The position numbers were made by a program, and so were the translations under genes. 64,000 nt of DNA, from assembly GCF_000513955.1 (NCBI RefSeq), contig NZ_AZUZ01000001.1, positions 48,588 to 112,587 of the forward strand, given 5' to 3'. Each line of letters begins with the position of its first letter. The stretch's first letter is position 1. The stretch comes from Pseudoxanthomonas suwonensis J47. Lineage in GTDB: Bacteria; Pseudomonadota; Gammaproteobacteria; Xanthomonadales; Xanthomonadaceae. The notes under the pieces are model-generated. The model made no database searches. It saw only the letters and a program-made list of their open reading frames with translations, and had not been told where the DNA came from. Positions 9,497-18,702 of this stretch are shown one piece after another.

Positions 9497-11959
9497 ATGA
9501 ACAAGACTGGAAGTCGCGGCGGCAGCCGCAAGGGAGCCGGTGGCGCCGGCGCAGGGAAGGGTGCAGGAAGCAGCGCGGGAGGCAAGGGCGGCGGCAAGCG
9601 CCAGGCCGGCAAGTTGCCCCCATGGATGCCGGAGCCCGCACCGGCAGTGCGCCAGGCCAGGCCCGGCAGGGGCGCGACGTCCGCCGCGCCGGCGCGAACG
9701 CCGAGCCGGCAAGCCGCGGGCCCCGCGGTCGCCGATCCATTCGCCGCCCGCGAGGCGCAGCGCTACGACAATCCCATCGCCAGCCGCGAGGCCATCCTCG
9801 CCACCCTGGAAGCGGCCGACGGCCCGCAGACCGCCGAAGAGCTGGCACGCATCCTCGGCCTCACCGACCCGGACCGCTTCGACGCGCTGGGCAAGCGCCT
9901 GGGTGCGATGGTCCGCGACGGCCAGCTGGTGCAGAACCGCCGCGGCGGCTTCGCCCCGGTCGAGCACACCAACCTGATTCCCGGCGTGGTCATCGCCAAC
10001 CCCGAAGGCTTCGGCTTCCTGCGTCCCGATGCCGGCGGCGGCGACGACCTGTTCCTGCCGCCCTATGAAATGCGCAAGGTCATGCACGGCGACCGCGCGC
10101 TGGCCAACGTCACCGGCATCGACCGACGTGGCCGCCGCGAGGGCAGCATCGCCCGCGTCCTCGAGCGCGGCGTGCACCGCCTGATCGGTCGCTTCGGCAC
10201 CGAGGCGGGCATCAGCTTCGTGGTTCCCGACGACCGCCGCATGCAGCGCAACGTGCAGGTTCCGCCGGACGCCACCGGCGGCGCGCGCGAAGGCCAGCTG
10301 GTGGTGTGCGAGCTGGTGCAGCCGCCGGATACCCGGCGCCCGCCGATCGGCAAGGTGGTGGCGGTGCTGGGCGACAGCCTGACCCCGTCGCTGGTGGTCG
10401 AGACCGCGATCCACGGCCACAACCTGCCGCACGAGTTCCCGCCGGAGGTGCTGGACGAGGCCACCGCGGTGCCGCTGGTGGTGGAACCGTCGATGATCGG
10501 CGACCGCGTCGACCTGCGCGCCATGCCGCTGGTCACCATCGACGGCGAGGACGCCAAGGACTTCGACGACGCGGTCTACTGCGAACCCAACCGCCAGGGC
10601 TTCCGCCTGGTAGTGGCGATCGCCGACGTTTCCCATTACGTGCGTCCCGGCACGCCGCTGGACGACGAGGCGCAGAAGCGCGCCACCTCGGTGTACTTCC
10701 CCGGCTTCGTCGTGCCGATGCTGCCGGAGACCCTGTCCAACGGCATCTGCTCGCTGATGCCCAAGGTCGACCGCATGTGCTTCGTCTGCGACATGCAGGT
10801 GGACCACGAGGGCGAGGTCGTCCGCTCGAAGTTCTACGAGGCGGTGATGAATTCGCACGCGCGCTTGACCTACACCCAGGTGTGGAAGGCGGTGGGCGAG
10901 GACGACGAGGAGGCCAAGGCCCAGATCGGCGGCCTGCTGCCGCAGGTGCAGCGCCTGCACCAGCTCTACCAGGTGCTGGCCAAGGCGCGCGCGCGCCGCG
11001 GCGCGATCGAGTTCGAGAGCAGCGAGGTCCGCTTCGTCCTCGACAACCGCGGCGAGGTCACCCAGGCCGGCATGCTGGTGCGCAACGACGCGCACAAGCT
11101 GATCGAGGAATGCATGATCGCGGCCAACGTCGAGGCGGCCCGCTTCCTGCTGAAGACCCAGATCCCGGCGCCGTTCCGCATCCACGAGAAGCCGCCGGAG
11201 TCCAAGTACGCCGACCTGCTGGAATTCCTCAAGGAGTTCAAGCTGAGCATGCCGGCGTGGAGCAAGGTGGAGCCGGGCGACTTCACCCGCCTGCTGAAGA
11301 AGGTGCGCGACCGCGCCGACGCGACCCTGCTCGAATCGGTGCTGCTGCGCAGCCAGAGCCTGGCGATCTATTCGCCCGACAACGCCGGCCACTTCGGCCT
11401 GGCGCTGGAGGCCTACGCCCACTTCACCTCGCCGATCCGCCGCTACCCGGACCTGCTGGTGCACCGCGCGATCAAGCACGGGCTGGCGCGGAAGAAGGCC
11501 GAGAGCTACCAGTACACGGCGCGCGACATGGCCGCCCTGGCCCTGCAGTGCTCCGAGCGCGAGCGCCGCGCCGACGAGGCCGAGCGCGAGGTCGACGAAC
11601 GCTACCGCGCGGCGTGGATGGAGCAGCACGTCGGCGGCCAGTTCGACGGCGTGATCAGCGGCGTGACCAGCTTTGGCCTGTTCGTCGAACTGGACCAGTC
11701 CAAGGTCAACGGCCTGGTCCACGTCACCCAGCTGCCGCACGACTACTACCACTTCGACCCGATGCGGAAGATGCTCACCGGCGAGCGCCGCGGCATGGAA
11801 TTCAGGCTCGGCGACCGGGTGCGCATCGTCGTGCTCAAGGCGAGCATGGAGGACCGCAAGATCGACTTCCGCCTGGTCGAAGCGCCCGACGCCGACACCG
11901 GCCTGCCGCCGCTGCCGCCGCGCGGGCAGCCGGCGCGCCGCAAGAAGCAGAAGTACTGA
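9497..11959 (+). CDS. rnr: Ribonuclease R
   Basis: This 820-residue 3'-5' exoribonuclease digests structured RNA and takes part in rRNA and tmRNA quality control. The first 70 residues or so are low-complexity and rich in Gly, Lys, Ala and Arg. A winged-helix domain follows (AREAILATLEAADGPQTAEELARILGL), then cold-shock OB folds, the RNB catalytic core with DGEDAKDFDDAVYC near residue 350, and a C-terminal S1 domain (GVISGVTSFGLFVELD). Length agrees with other RNase R proteins (E. coli 813). rlmB follows two genes later, as in many gammaproteobacteria. Confidence 0.96.
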   Translation: MNKTGSRGGSRKGAGGAGAGKGAGSSAGGKGGGKRQAGKLPPWMPEPAPAVRQARPGRGATSAAPARTPSRQAAGPAVADPFAAREAQRYDNPIASREAILATLEAADGPQTAEELARILGLTDPDRFDALGKRLGAMVRDGQLVQNRRGGFAPVEHTNLIPGVVIANPEGFGFLRPDAGGGDDLFLPPYEMRKVMHGDRALANVTGIDRRGRREGSIARVLERGVHRLIGRFGTEAGISFVVPDDRRMQRNVQVPPDATGGAREGQLVVCELVQPPDTRRPPIGKVVAVLGDSLTPSLVVETAIHGHNLPHEFPPEVLDEATAVPLVVEPSMIGDRVDLRAMPLVTIDGEDAKDFDDAVYCEPNRQGFRLVVAIADVSHYVRPGTPLDDEAQKRATSVYFPGFVVPMLPETLSNGICSLMPKVDRMCFVCDMQVDHEGEVVRSKFYEAVMNSHARLTYTQVWKAVGEDDEEAKAQIGGLLPQVQRLHQLYQVLAKARARRGAIEFESSEVRFVLDNRGEVTQAGMLVRNDAHKLIEECMIAANVEAARFLLKTQIPAPFRIHEKPPESKYADLLEFLKEFKLSMPAWSKVEPGDFTRLLKKVRDRADATLLESVLLRSQSLAIYSPDNAGHFGLALEAYAHFTSPIRRYPDLLVHRAIKHGLARKKAESYQYTARDMAALALQCSERERRADEAEREVDERYRAAWMEQHVGGQFDGVISGVTSFGLFVELDQSKVNGLVHVTQLPHDYYHFDPMRKMLTGERRGMEFRLGDRVRIVVLKASMEDRKIDFRLVEAPDADTGLPPLPPRGQPARRKKQKY

Positions 11960-11960
11960 G

Positions 11961-12449
11961 ATGGGTACGCAGCCACCGACCTGTACAGGAGGCTGCCAGT
12001 GTGGCGCGGTGCGCTTCCGCGTCACCGGCAAGCTGTGGGACGCCTTGATCTGCCACTGCCGGATGTGCCAGAAGGCGTTCGGAGCCTATTACGCGCCGCT
12101 GGTCTCCACCCGCGGGCTGCAACTGGAGTGGACCCGCGGCGAGCCGAAGCGCTTCCAGTCCTCCAACCTGGTGCGGCGCGGCTTCTGCGCCGACTGCGGT
12201 ACTCCGCTGACCTACGAGGCGCCGGACGGCATCGCCCTGGCCGCCGGCGCGTTCGACGAGCCGGCGCTCGTGCCACCGTCGATCCAGTACGGGGTGGAGG
12301 CGAGGCTGCCGTTCATGGACACGCTGCCCGGCCTGCCGGCGCGGCGCACCGAGGAGGACGAGGCCGCGGCGGAGTTCCTGGCCCGGATCGTCTCCCGGCA
12401 GCACCCGGACCACGACACCGCCGACTGGCCGCCACCCCCGGCGGCGTGA
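11961..12449 (+). CDS. GFA-fold zinc protein (CENP-V/GFA family)
   Basis: This 162-residue protein has the Mss4-like zinc fold named after glutathione-dependent formaldehyde-activating enzyme. Zinc-ligand pairs are visible in GGCQCGAVRF, CHCRMCQKAFG and FCADCGTPL. Most members of the family have no proven reaction and many do not act on formaldehyde, so function is left open. The ATG starts one base after the rnr stop (TGAGATG), suggesting translational coupling between rnr and this gene. Confidence 0.88.
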   Translation: MGTQPPTCTGGCQCGAVRFRVTGKLWDALICHCRMCQKAFGAYYAPLVSTRGLQLEWTRGEPKRFQSSNLVRRGFCADCGTPLTYEAPDGIALAAGAFDEPALVPPSIQYGVEARLPFMDTLPGLPARRTEEDEAAAEFLARIVSRQHPDHDTADWPPPPAA

Positions 12450-12513
12450 AGGCGGCCCGCTGGGCGGCCCCCGGGGGTGCGATAATGCGCGCTTCCTTAC
12501 GGCGGTCGGCAGC

Positions 12514-13260
12514 ATGAGCAGCAAGCAGAACCAGTGGGTCGTGGGCGTCAACGCGGTCGCTTCGGCCGTGGAACACGACGCCGAGCACGTGCGCGAGGTG
12601 CTGGTCGACTCCGGCGCGCGCAACCCCCGCCTGGTCGAGATCGAGGAGCAGGCGCGGCGCCGCGGCATCGAGGTGCGCAAGGTCGCCACCCAGGCCCTCG
12701 ACGGCATCGGCGGCAACGTCCGCCACCAGGGCGTGGCCGCGCGCTATGCCGCGGCGAAGACCTGGGACGAGCACGAGCTGGCCGGGCTGGTCGAGGCCGC
12801 CGAGGGCCGCGCGCTGCTGCTGGTGCTGGATGGCGTGCAGGACCCGCACAACCTCGGCGCCTGCCTGCGCAGCGCCGCGGCCGCCGGCGCCACCGCCGTG
12901 GTCATTCCCAAGGACAAGTCCGCGCCGGTCAACGCCACCGTGCGCAAGACCTCGGCCGGTGCCGCCGACCGCCTGCCGGTGGTCTCGGTGACCAACCTCT
13001 CGCGGACCCTGCGCGACCTGCAGAAGCTGGGCGTGTGGATCTACGGCCTGGCCGGCGAGGTCGACAGCCCGCTGTATTCGCTGGACCTCAAAGGCAACGT
13101 CGCCCTGGTCCTGGGCGGCGAGGCCGAAGGCCTGCGCCGGCTCACCCGCGAGAACTGCGACGCACTGGTGCGCATCCCCATGCCGGGCGACATCGAGAGC
13201 CTCAACGTCTCGGTGGCAGCCGGCATCTGCCTGTTCGAGGCCGTCCGACAGCGCAGCTGA
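12514..13260 (+). CDS. rlmB: 23S rRNA (guanosine-2'-O-)-methyltransferase RlmB
   Basis: This 248-residue SPOUT-class enzyme methylates the ribose of G2251 in the 23S peptidyl-transferase loop, using SAM. The N-terminal substrate-binding domain runs from WVVGVNAV to about residue 75. The trefoil-knot motifs are VLDGVQDPHNLGACLRSA, VLGGEAEGLRRLTRENC and IPMPGDIESLNVSVAAGI. Length matches E. coli RlmB (243). Confidence 0.96.
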   Translation: MSSKQNQWVVGVNAVASAVEHDAEHVREVLVDSGARNPRLVEIEEQARRRGIEVRKVATQALDGIGGNVRHQGVAARYAAAKTWDEHELAGLVEAAEGRALLLVLDGVQDPHNLGACLRSAAAAGATAVVIPKDKSAPVNATVRKTSAGAADRLPVVSVTNLSRTLRDLQKLGVWIYGLAGEVDSPLYSLDLKGNVALVLGGEAEGLRRLTRENCDALVRIPMPGDIESLNVSVAAGICLFEAVRQRS

Positions 13261-13291
13261 GCGGACTAGCACGCACAGGGGGAGCGTGGGG

Positions 13292-16200
13292 ATGGGGGGA
13301 CTGGAACCGGCGGCGCGGCGGAGGCGGTGGCGATGGCCACGCGCCATCGCTTGCGTGCTGGCCGTGCTCCTGGCGGTGGCGCCCGCGGCTTTCGCCGCCT
13401 CTTCGTCCATCGACGCAGCCGGTGTCGTGGCACAGGTGCCGGCGCTGCGCGACTACGCCATCGATGCGTGGAGCACGCGCAACGGCCTGCCGCACAACTC
13501 GGTGCGCGACCTGGCGCAGACCCCGGACGGCTACCTGTGGATGGCGACCTGGGAAGGCGTGGCGCGCTACAACGGCGTGGGCTTCGCCCTGTTCGACCGC
13601 GGCAGCGAACCGGGCCTGCGCGACAACGGCGTCGGCGCGCTGTACGTCGATCCGGCCGGGCGGCTGTGGCTGAGCGATTCGCGCGGCAACGTCGGCCGGC
13701 TTGAACGCGACGGCCGCTGGCACTTCCTCGAGCGCACCCCCGAGTGGCCGCAGGCGCTGGTCCACGACATGGCGATGGACGGGCAGGGCCGGCTGTGGCT
13801 GCTGTTCGAAGGCCACGGCCTGGGCTGCGTGCAGCCCGACGACAGCTTCGCCTACTTCCCGCCGCCGGACGGCGTGCCGCTGCGCGCCAGCTTCCCGCGC
13901 ATGGCGATCGACGCGGAAGGCAGGCTCTGGATCGGCACCCTCGACGGGCTGCTGGTGCGCAACGAGCACGGCGCCTGGCAGCGCTTCGGTTCCAGCGCCG
14001 GCGTGCCGCCTGGACTGGCCTGGCCCTATCTCGCCCCGGACGGGCAGTTGTGGGTGGTGGCCGAGGAGCGGGTGCTGCGCTTCGTCGACGGTCGCGTCGC
14101 CGAGGTGCGGCCCCTGCCTGGCGCCGGCCACATCACCGCGATGCTGGCCGACAGTACCGGCGCGCTGTGGGTCGGCACAGAGAACCAGGGCCTGGCCCGC
14201 CTCGGTCCGCATGGCACCGAATGGCTGCGTCCGGGCGAAGTGCTGCCGCGCGGCCGCGTCAGCACCCTGCTGGAGGACGCCGAGGGCAGTATCTGGGTCG
14301 GCGCCAACGGCGGCCTGTTCCGCCTGCGCGAGACATTGTTCACCGGGTACACCGGTCGCGACGGCCTGGCCAGCGACTACGTGCGCGCGGTGCTCGAGGA
14401 CCGCGACGGCGTGCTGTGGGTCGGCACCGGCGGCGGCCTCGACCGGCAGGGCCGCGACGGGCGCTTTCGCCACGTGCCGCTGCCGGGCGGCGGTACCGAC
14501 CAGCCATCGGTGCTGAGCCTGGCCGAGGACCACGGCGGCGACCTGTGGGTGGGCAGTTACGCCGACGGCGTCTACCGGCTGCGCGGCGGCCGCCTGCTGC
14601 GCCACTACGGGGCCGGCGACGGCGTGCCCAGCGGCCACGTCCGCGCGATCGCGGTCACCGCCGACGGCACGGTCTGGGTCAGCAGCCGCCGCGGGGTGAT
14701 GCGCATCGACGATGCCGGCGTGCACGCGCCGCCGCCGCTGCCGGGCATGCCGCAGGGACTGGTCACGGCGCTGGCCGGGATCGGCGAAGACCTGTGGATC
14801 GGTTCGGTGGAAGGCGCCAGCGTGCTGCGCGGCGACCGGGTGGAGCGCATCGACCTGGACGCGGCCGGCGGCGGCGCGCGCACGGTGTTCGGTTTCCGCG
14901 AAGTGGATGGGGCGGTGTGGATCTCCACCGACCGCGGCCTGTACCGCTATCGCGACGGCCAGGTCGCACGGGTCGGCTTCGAGCAGGGCCTGCCGGTCGA
15001 CGCGGTGTTCCAGCTGGTGCCGGACCGCCATGGCGAAGCCTGGATCAGCAGCAACCGCGGCGTGATCCGGGTGGCGATGGCGGAACTGCAGGCGGTCGCG
15101 GACGGCCGGCGCCGGACGCTGGAACGCGTGCGCCGGCACACCGAGAGCGATGGCCTGCCGAACGCGCAGGGCAACGGCAGCTCTTCGCCGCCGGCGATTC
15201 TGCGCGGCGACGGCACGATGTGGGTGGCCACCGCCGGTGGCGTGGCCATGGCCGATCCGGCACGGCTGCCGCGCTACCTCGACCGGCCGTCGCCGCCGGT
15301 GGTGATCGAGTCGGTGAGGCACGACGGCCAGGCGCTGGACTGGACCGCGGCGCAGGCGCTGCACGGCGGCGGCCGCATCAGCATCACCTACGCCGGCCTG
15401 AGCTACCTGTTCCCGGAGCGCATCAGGTACCGCACGCGGCTGCTCGGCCTCGACGACGGCTGGATCCAGCGCGGCGACCAGCGCAGCGTGGAGTTCGTCG
15501 GCCTGCCGCCCGGCGAGTACACGCTGGAAGTCGCCGCCGCGCATCCGGACGGGGAGTGGACCGCGCAGCCGGCGCGGTGGACTTTCAGCGTGCGTCCGCT
15601 GTGGTGGCAGCGCACCGACCTGCGCGTGCTGGCCACGCTGCTGGTGCTGTTGGGCCTGTTCGCGCTGTACCGCCGGCGCATGAGCCGGTTCGAGCGGCGC
15701 AACCTGCAGCTGGAGGCGCTGGTCGCCGAGCGCACCGCCGACCTGCAGGCGCAGGCCGAGCGGCTGGTAGCGGTGGACCACGAGCGCACCGAACTGCTCG
15801 AGCGCCTGCGCCAGCAGGCCGAGGCCTACAGCCGCCAGGCGCGCGAGGACGCGCTCACCGGCCTGCCCAACCGCCGCCACTTCGACGAGGTGCTGGCCCG
15901 CGACCTGGCCCTGGTCCGCCGCGGCGGGCACGCGCTGTGCCTGGCGCTGCTGGACCTGGATCACTTCAAGCGGATCAACGACAACTGGTCGCATGCCGTC
16001 GGCGATGCGGTGCTGCGCGAGACCGCGCAGCTGCTGGAGGCCGAGAGCCGCGCTTCGGACCTGGTCGCCCGGCTCGGCGGCGAGGAGTTCGCCCTGGTGC
16101 TGCCGGATACCACGCTGGAGGAAGCGCTGGTGGTGTGCACCCGCATCCAGGCCAGCTTCCGCGAGCGCGCCAGCTGGGCCGGGGTGAAGGGACTGCAGGT

Positions 16201-16324
16201 GACCTTCAGCGCGGGCCTGACCCAGTGCGAGCCGGGCGATACGCCGGCCACGCTGTTCGAGCGCACCGACGCCGCGCTCTACCAGGCCAAGAACTCCGGT
16301 CGCGACCGCCTGCGCGTGGGCTGA
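13292..16324 (+). CDS. Beta-propeller sensor diguanylate cyclase (Reg_prop, Y_Y_Y, GGDEF)
   Basis: This roughly 1010-residue membrane protein probably converts a periplasmic signal into c-di-GMP synthesis. Order: signal peptide or anchor (RAIACVLAVLLAVAPAAFA); about 12 Reg_prop repeats of the DGYLWMATWEG type forming paired propellers; a Y_Y_Y immunoglobulin-like domain (near 690-760); one transmembrane helix (VLATLLVLLGLFALY); a short coiled coil; and a C-terminal GGDEF domain. The active site is intact (RLGGEEFALVLP) and an inhibitory RxxD site (RASD) lies five residues before it. ATG 13292 has GGAG at a good distance; a GTG at 13286 would add two residues. There is no histidine kinase or HTH part. 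Confidence 0.9.
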   Translation: MGGLEPAARRRRWRWPRAIACVLAVLLAVAPAAFAASSSIDAAGVVAQVPALRDYAIDAWSTRNGLPHNSVRDLAQTPDGYLWMATWEGVARYNGVGFALFDRGSEPGLRDNGVGALYVDPAGRLWLSDSRGNVGRLERDGRWHFLERTPEWPQALVHDMAMDGQGRLWLLFEGHGLGCVQPDDSFAYFPPPDGVPLRASFPRMAIDAEGRLWIGTLDGLLVRNEHGAWQRFGSSAGVPPGLAWPYLAPDGQLWVVAEERVLRFVDGRVAEVRPLPGAGHITAMLADSTGALWVGTENQGLARLGPHGTEWLRPGEVLPRGRVSTLLEDAEGSIWVGANGGLFRLRETLFTGYTGRDGLASDYVRAVLEDRDGVLWVGTGGGLDRQGRDGRFRHVPLPGGGTDQPSVLSLAEDHGGDLWVGSYADGVYRLRGGRLLRHYGAGDGVPSGHVRAIAVTADGTVWVSSRRGVMRIDDAGVHAPPPLPGMPQGLVTALAGIGEDLWIGSVEGASVLRGDRVERIDLDAAGGGARTVFGFREVDGAVWISTDRGLYRYRDGQVARVGFEQGLPVDAVFQLVPDRHGEAWISSNRGVIRVAMAELQAVADGRRRTLERVRRHTESDGLPNAQGNGSSSPPAILRGDGTMWVATAGGVAMADPARLPRYLDRPSPPVVIESVRHDGQALDWTAAQALHGGGRISITYAGLSYLFPERIRYRTRLLGLDDGWIQRGDQRSVEFVGLPPGEYTLEVAAAHPDGEWTAQPARWTFSVRPLWWQRTDLRVLATLLVLLGLFALYRRRMSRFERRNLQLEALVAERTADLQAQAERLVAVDHERTELLERLRQQAEAYSRQAREDALTGLPNRRHFDEVLARDLALVRRGGHALCLALLDLDHFKRINDNWSHAVGDAVLRETAQLLEAESRASDLVARLGGEEFALVLPDTTLEEALVVCTRIQASFRERASWAGVKGLQVTFSAGLTQCEPGDTPATLFERTDAALYQAKNSGRDRLRVG

Positions 16325-16339
16325 TCCCGCCGTCGCGGC

Positions 16340-16999
16340 TCAGCCCGGCAGTGGCGAGGGCCAGGCGTTGGCGATGCGGCAGAACAGCTTCGCGGTCTGC
16401 TCGGCGTCGTAGACCGCCGAATGCGCGTCCTCGGCGCTCCACTCGAAGCCGGCCGCCTGCATCGCGCGGGCCAGCACGGTCTGGCCGTAGGCGATCCCGG
16501 CCAGGGTCACCGTGTCGAACACGCTGAAGGGGTGGAACGGGTTGCGCTTGTGCCCGCTGCGCGCTACCGCGGCGTTGACGAAGTTCAGGTCGAAATGGGC
16601 GTTGTGCCCGACCAGGATCGCGCGCTGGCAGCCGTGCCGGCGCACCGCGGCGCGTACCTGGTTGAACACGTGGCCCAGCGCGTCGCGCTCGGGCTTGGCC
16701 AGGCGGAACGGATGGTCCAGGTCGATGCCGGTGACTTCCAGCGACTTCGGATCGATCTCGGTGCCAGGCGCCGGGATGAAGTGCGCGCTGACCGTCTGCC
16801 CCGGCACGAACAGGCCCTGTGCGTCCAGTTCGATCGGCACCGCGGCCATTTCCAGCAGGGCGTGCCGGTTCCAGTCGAAGCCGCCGGTCTCCACGTCCAC
16901 CACCACCGGCAGGTAGCCGCGGAAGCGGCGCGCCATCGCCCCCGGCGGCGCAGCCGGAGGTTCGGTGTCGGGGAGGTTTTCCAGGTCGGCTTCGCTCAT
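16340..16999 (-). CDS. rnt: Ribonuclease T
   Basis: This 219-residue DEDDh 3'-5' exoribonuclease trims the 3' ends of tRNA and other small stable RNAs. The active-site acidic residues are in [13 protein letters not shown] (ExoI), [10 protein letters not shown] (ExoII) and [14 protein letters not shown] (ExoIII, with the catalytic His). The ATG at 16999 gives a short acidic leader before the core at about residue 28. It is convergent with the cyclase gene (15-bp gap). Confidence 0.93.
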   Translation of the reverse strand: MSEADLENLPDTEPPAAPPGAMARRFRGYLPVVVDVETGGFDWNRHALLEMAAVPIELDAQGLFVPGQTVSAHFIPAPGTEIDPKSLEVTGIDLDHPFRLAKPERDALGHVFNQVRAAVRRHGCQRAILVGHNAHFDLNFVNAAVARSGHKRNPFHPFSVFDTVTLAGIAYGQTVLARAMQAAGFEWSAEDAHSAVYDAEQTAKLFCRIANAWPSPLPG

Positions 17000-17076
17000 G
17001 CGGGGAAGGGTAGCAGAGCGGGCCCCCAGGACCCCCGGGATTTCCCCGCTGCGGCGGGAAAAACGGCTGATGGACG

Positions 17077-17829
17077 CTAATGGGCCGGACGGGTACCGAG
17101 CAGGGTGCCTTCCTCGCGCATGCGCTCGAGCATGGCGGCGCCTTCGGTGATGAAGCCCTCGTCGCCGGGCACGCCCGCTTCCGCCGCCAGCGCGGCCAGG
17201 CGTTCCCGACCGCTGCGGCCGCCTTCCAGCAGCTGTTCCAGCAGGCGGTGGACCAGCGGCGAGATCGCCGCGAACTTCGCCTGGCCGTCGGTGGCGCGGC
17301 GCACCAGCACCAGGGTCGGCGCGGCCGGCGCTTCGCTGGGCCGGTGTTCCGGGCCGATCGTGTGCACCGGCCAGCGGTAGGCCAGCGCACGCACGTACGG
17401 CGAAACCACCGGTACGCCGTCGAGCAGGTCGCCGTGCGGATCGTGCGGCGGCAGGGCGTGGTCGTCGATCTGCACCGCCAGCTCGACCCACTCGTAGTGG
17501 GCCAGTTCCGGCAGCCACGGCGGATCGCCGGCGCCGTCCCCGGCGCGGTCCTCGAGGAAGCGGATGAACTCGCGCGCGATCTCCGGGAACAGCGGCGTGC
17601 GGCTGCGATGCTCCGCGTAGAAGCGGCGCACCAGCGCCGTCCAGTCATCGTCGCCCAGGGTGCGGCGGATCACCGGGAAGTTGTTCGCCAGCAGCCCGGA
17701 GATGTTGTTGAAGAACAGGTCGCGGTACACCGCCAGCCGGCGCGGCTCGATGCCGGCCGGCGCGGGGTTGGTCTCCGGGTCGCGCAGGTACGCGGCGAAG
17801 GCCGACTGCAGTTCGAGGAAGTCAGGCAT
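17077..17829 (-). CDS. hvfC: HvfC/BufC-type RiPP maturation partner (DUF2063)
   Basis: This 250-residue protein has a DUF2063 DNA-binding-like N-terminal domain ([43 protein letters not shown]) and a variable C-terminal part. In characterised bufferin and HvfA systems this protein pairs with the DUF692 enzyme and brings the precursor to it, despite its old label as DNA-binding. The start ATG 17829 overlaps the end of hvfB by 8 bp, so the two are translationally coupled and most likely act as a complex. It is the last gene of the operon; no DoxX membrane gene follows. Confidence 0.9.
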   Translation of the reverse strand: MPDFLELQSAFAAYLRDPETNPAPAGIEPRRLAVYRDLFFNNISGLLANNFPVIRRTLGDDDWTALVRRFYAEHRSRTPLFPEIAREFIRFLEDRAGDGAGDPPWLPELAHYEWVELAVQIDDHALPPHDPHGDLLDGVPVVSPYVRALAYRWPVHTIGPEHRPSEAPAAPTLVLVRRATDGQAKFAAISPLVHRLLEQLLEGGRSGRERLAALAAEAGVPGDEGFITEGAAMLERMREEGTLLGTRPAH

Positions 17830-18679
17830 GGACCGCGCCCGCCGACGCCTCCAGGGCTTCGCGCTGGACCTGGCGGATGCGCTCGACCTCGCCCAGCAGC
17901 ACCTCGAGCGGCGGCAGGTTGAAGTCGCGCTCGAGCAGGGTCGGGCGCACGCCATGCAGGCGGTAGGCGTGGCCGAGCAGGGCCCACACGTCGTCCTTCA
18001 CCGGCGCGCCGTGGGTGTCGATCTTCAGGTCCTCGGCCTCGTCGTAATGGCCGGCGATGTGGTACGAGGCGATCCGCCCGCCCGGCATGCGCGCGAGGAA
18101 GTCGAGCGGGTCGTAGCCGTGGTTGATCGCGTTGACGTAGACGTTGTTGACGTCCAGCAGCAGGTCGCAGTCGGCTTCCTGCAGCACGGCGTTGACGAAG
18201 CCGGCTTCGTCCAGCGCCTGTCCGGGCGGCAGCGGGTGGCTGGCGTAATAGGAGATGTTCTCCACCGCGATGCGCCGGCCCAGGGTGTCCTGCACCTGGC
18301 GGATGCGTGCGGCCACGTAGCGCACCGCCTCGGCGGTGAACGGGATCGGCATCAGGTCGTAGAGGTGGCCGTCGTCGCTGCAGTAGCTCAGGTGCTCGCT
18401 GTACAGCTCCACGCCGTGGCGGTCGAGGAAACGCCGGGTCCTGGCCAGGAAGGTCTCGTCCAGCGGCTCGCGTCCGCCCAGCGACAGCGACAGCCCGTGG
18501 CAGGTGATCGGATGGCGGGACGACAGCGCCTCCAGCGATTCGCCCAGCCGTCCCCCCACGCCGATCCAGTTGTCCGGCGCGCACTCGAGGAAATCGAAGG
18601 CGCCGGCCGGCGCGGCGCGCAGCTCGTCGAGCAGTGCGCGCCGCAGGCCCAGTCCGGCGCTGGCCTCGGGCAATGCCAT
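17822..18679 (-). CDS. hvfB: HvfB/BufB-type multinuclear non-heme iron oxidase (MNIO, DUF692)
   Basis: This 285-residue TIM-barrel enzyme of the former DUF692 family uses two or three iron ions and O2 to modify cysteines of a peptide precursor, to oxazolone-thioamide or thiooxazole products in studied members. Candidate metal ligands seen: His61 ([10 protein letters not shown]), Glu95-His96 (YSEHLSYC), Glu140-Asn141 (VENISYY), Asp176 and Asn178 ([14 protein letters not shown]), His207 and His211 (YHIAGH), Asp221 and His223 (IDTHGAPV), Glu250. It lies 23 bp after hvfA and overlaps hvfC. All expected motifs are present, so it should be active. Product chemistry is inferred from the family. Confidence 0.93.
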   Translation of the reverse strand: MALPEASAGLGLRRALLDELRAAPAGAFDFLECAPDNWIGVGGRLGESLEALSSRHPITCHGLSLSLGGREPLDETFLARTRRFLDRHGVELYSEHLSYCSDDGHLYDLMPIPFTAEAVRYVAARIRQVQDTLGRRIAVENISYYASHPLPPGQALDEAGFVNAVLQEADCDLLLDVNNVYVNAINHGYDPLDFLARMPGGRIASYHIAGHYDEAEDLKIDTHGAPVKDDVWALLGHAYRLHGVRPTLLERDFNLPPLEVLLGEVERIRQVQREALEASAGAVHA

Positions 18680-18702
18680 GGCGTCAGCCGCGGGTCAGCG
18701 GG

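Noticed and set aside
9425-12031. An 868-codon minus-strand frame opposite rnr
   Set aside because: Shadow frame, also covering the rnr start; rnr has all its motifs.
13202-15994. A 930-codon minus-strand frame opposite the diguanylate cyclase
   Set aside because: Antisense shadow with low-complexity sequence; no start context.
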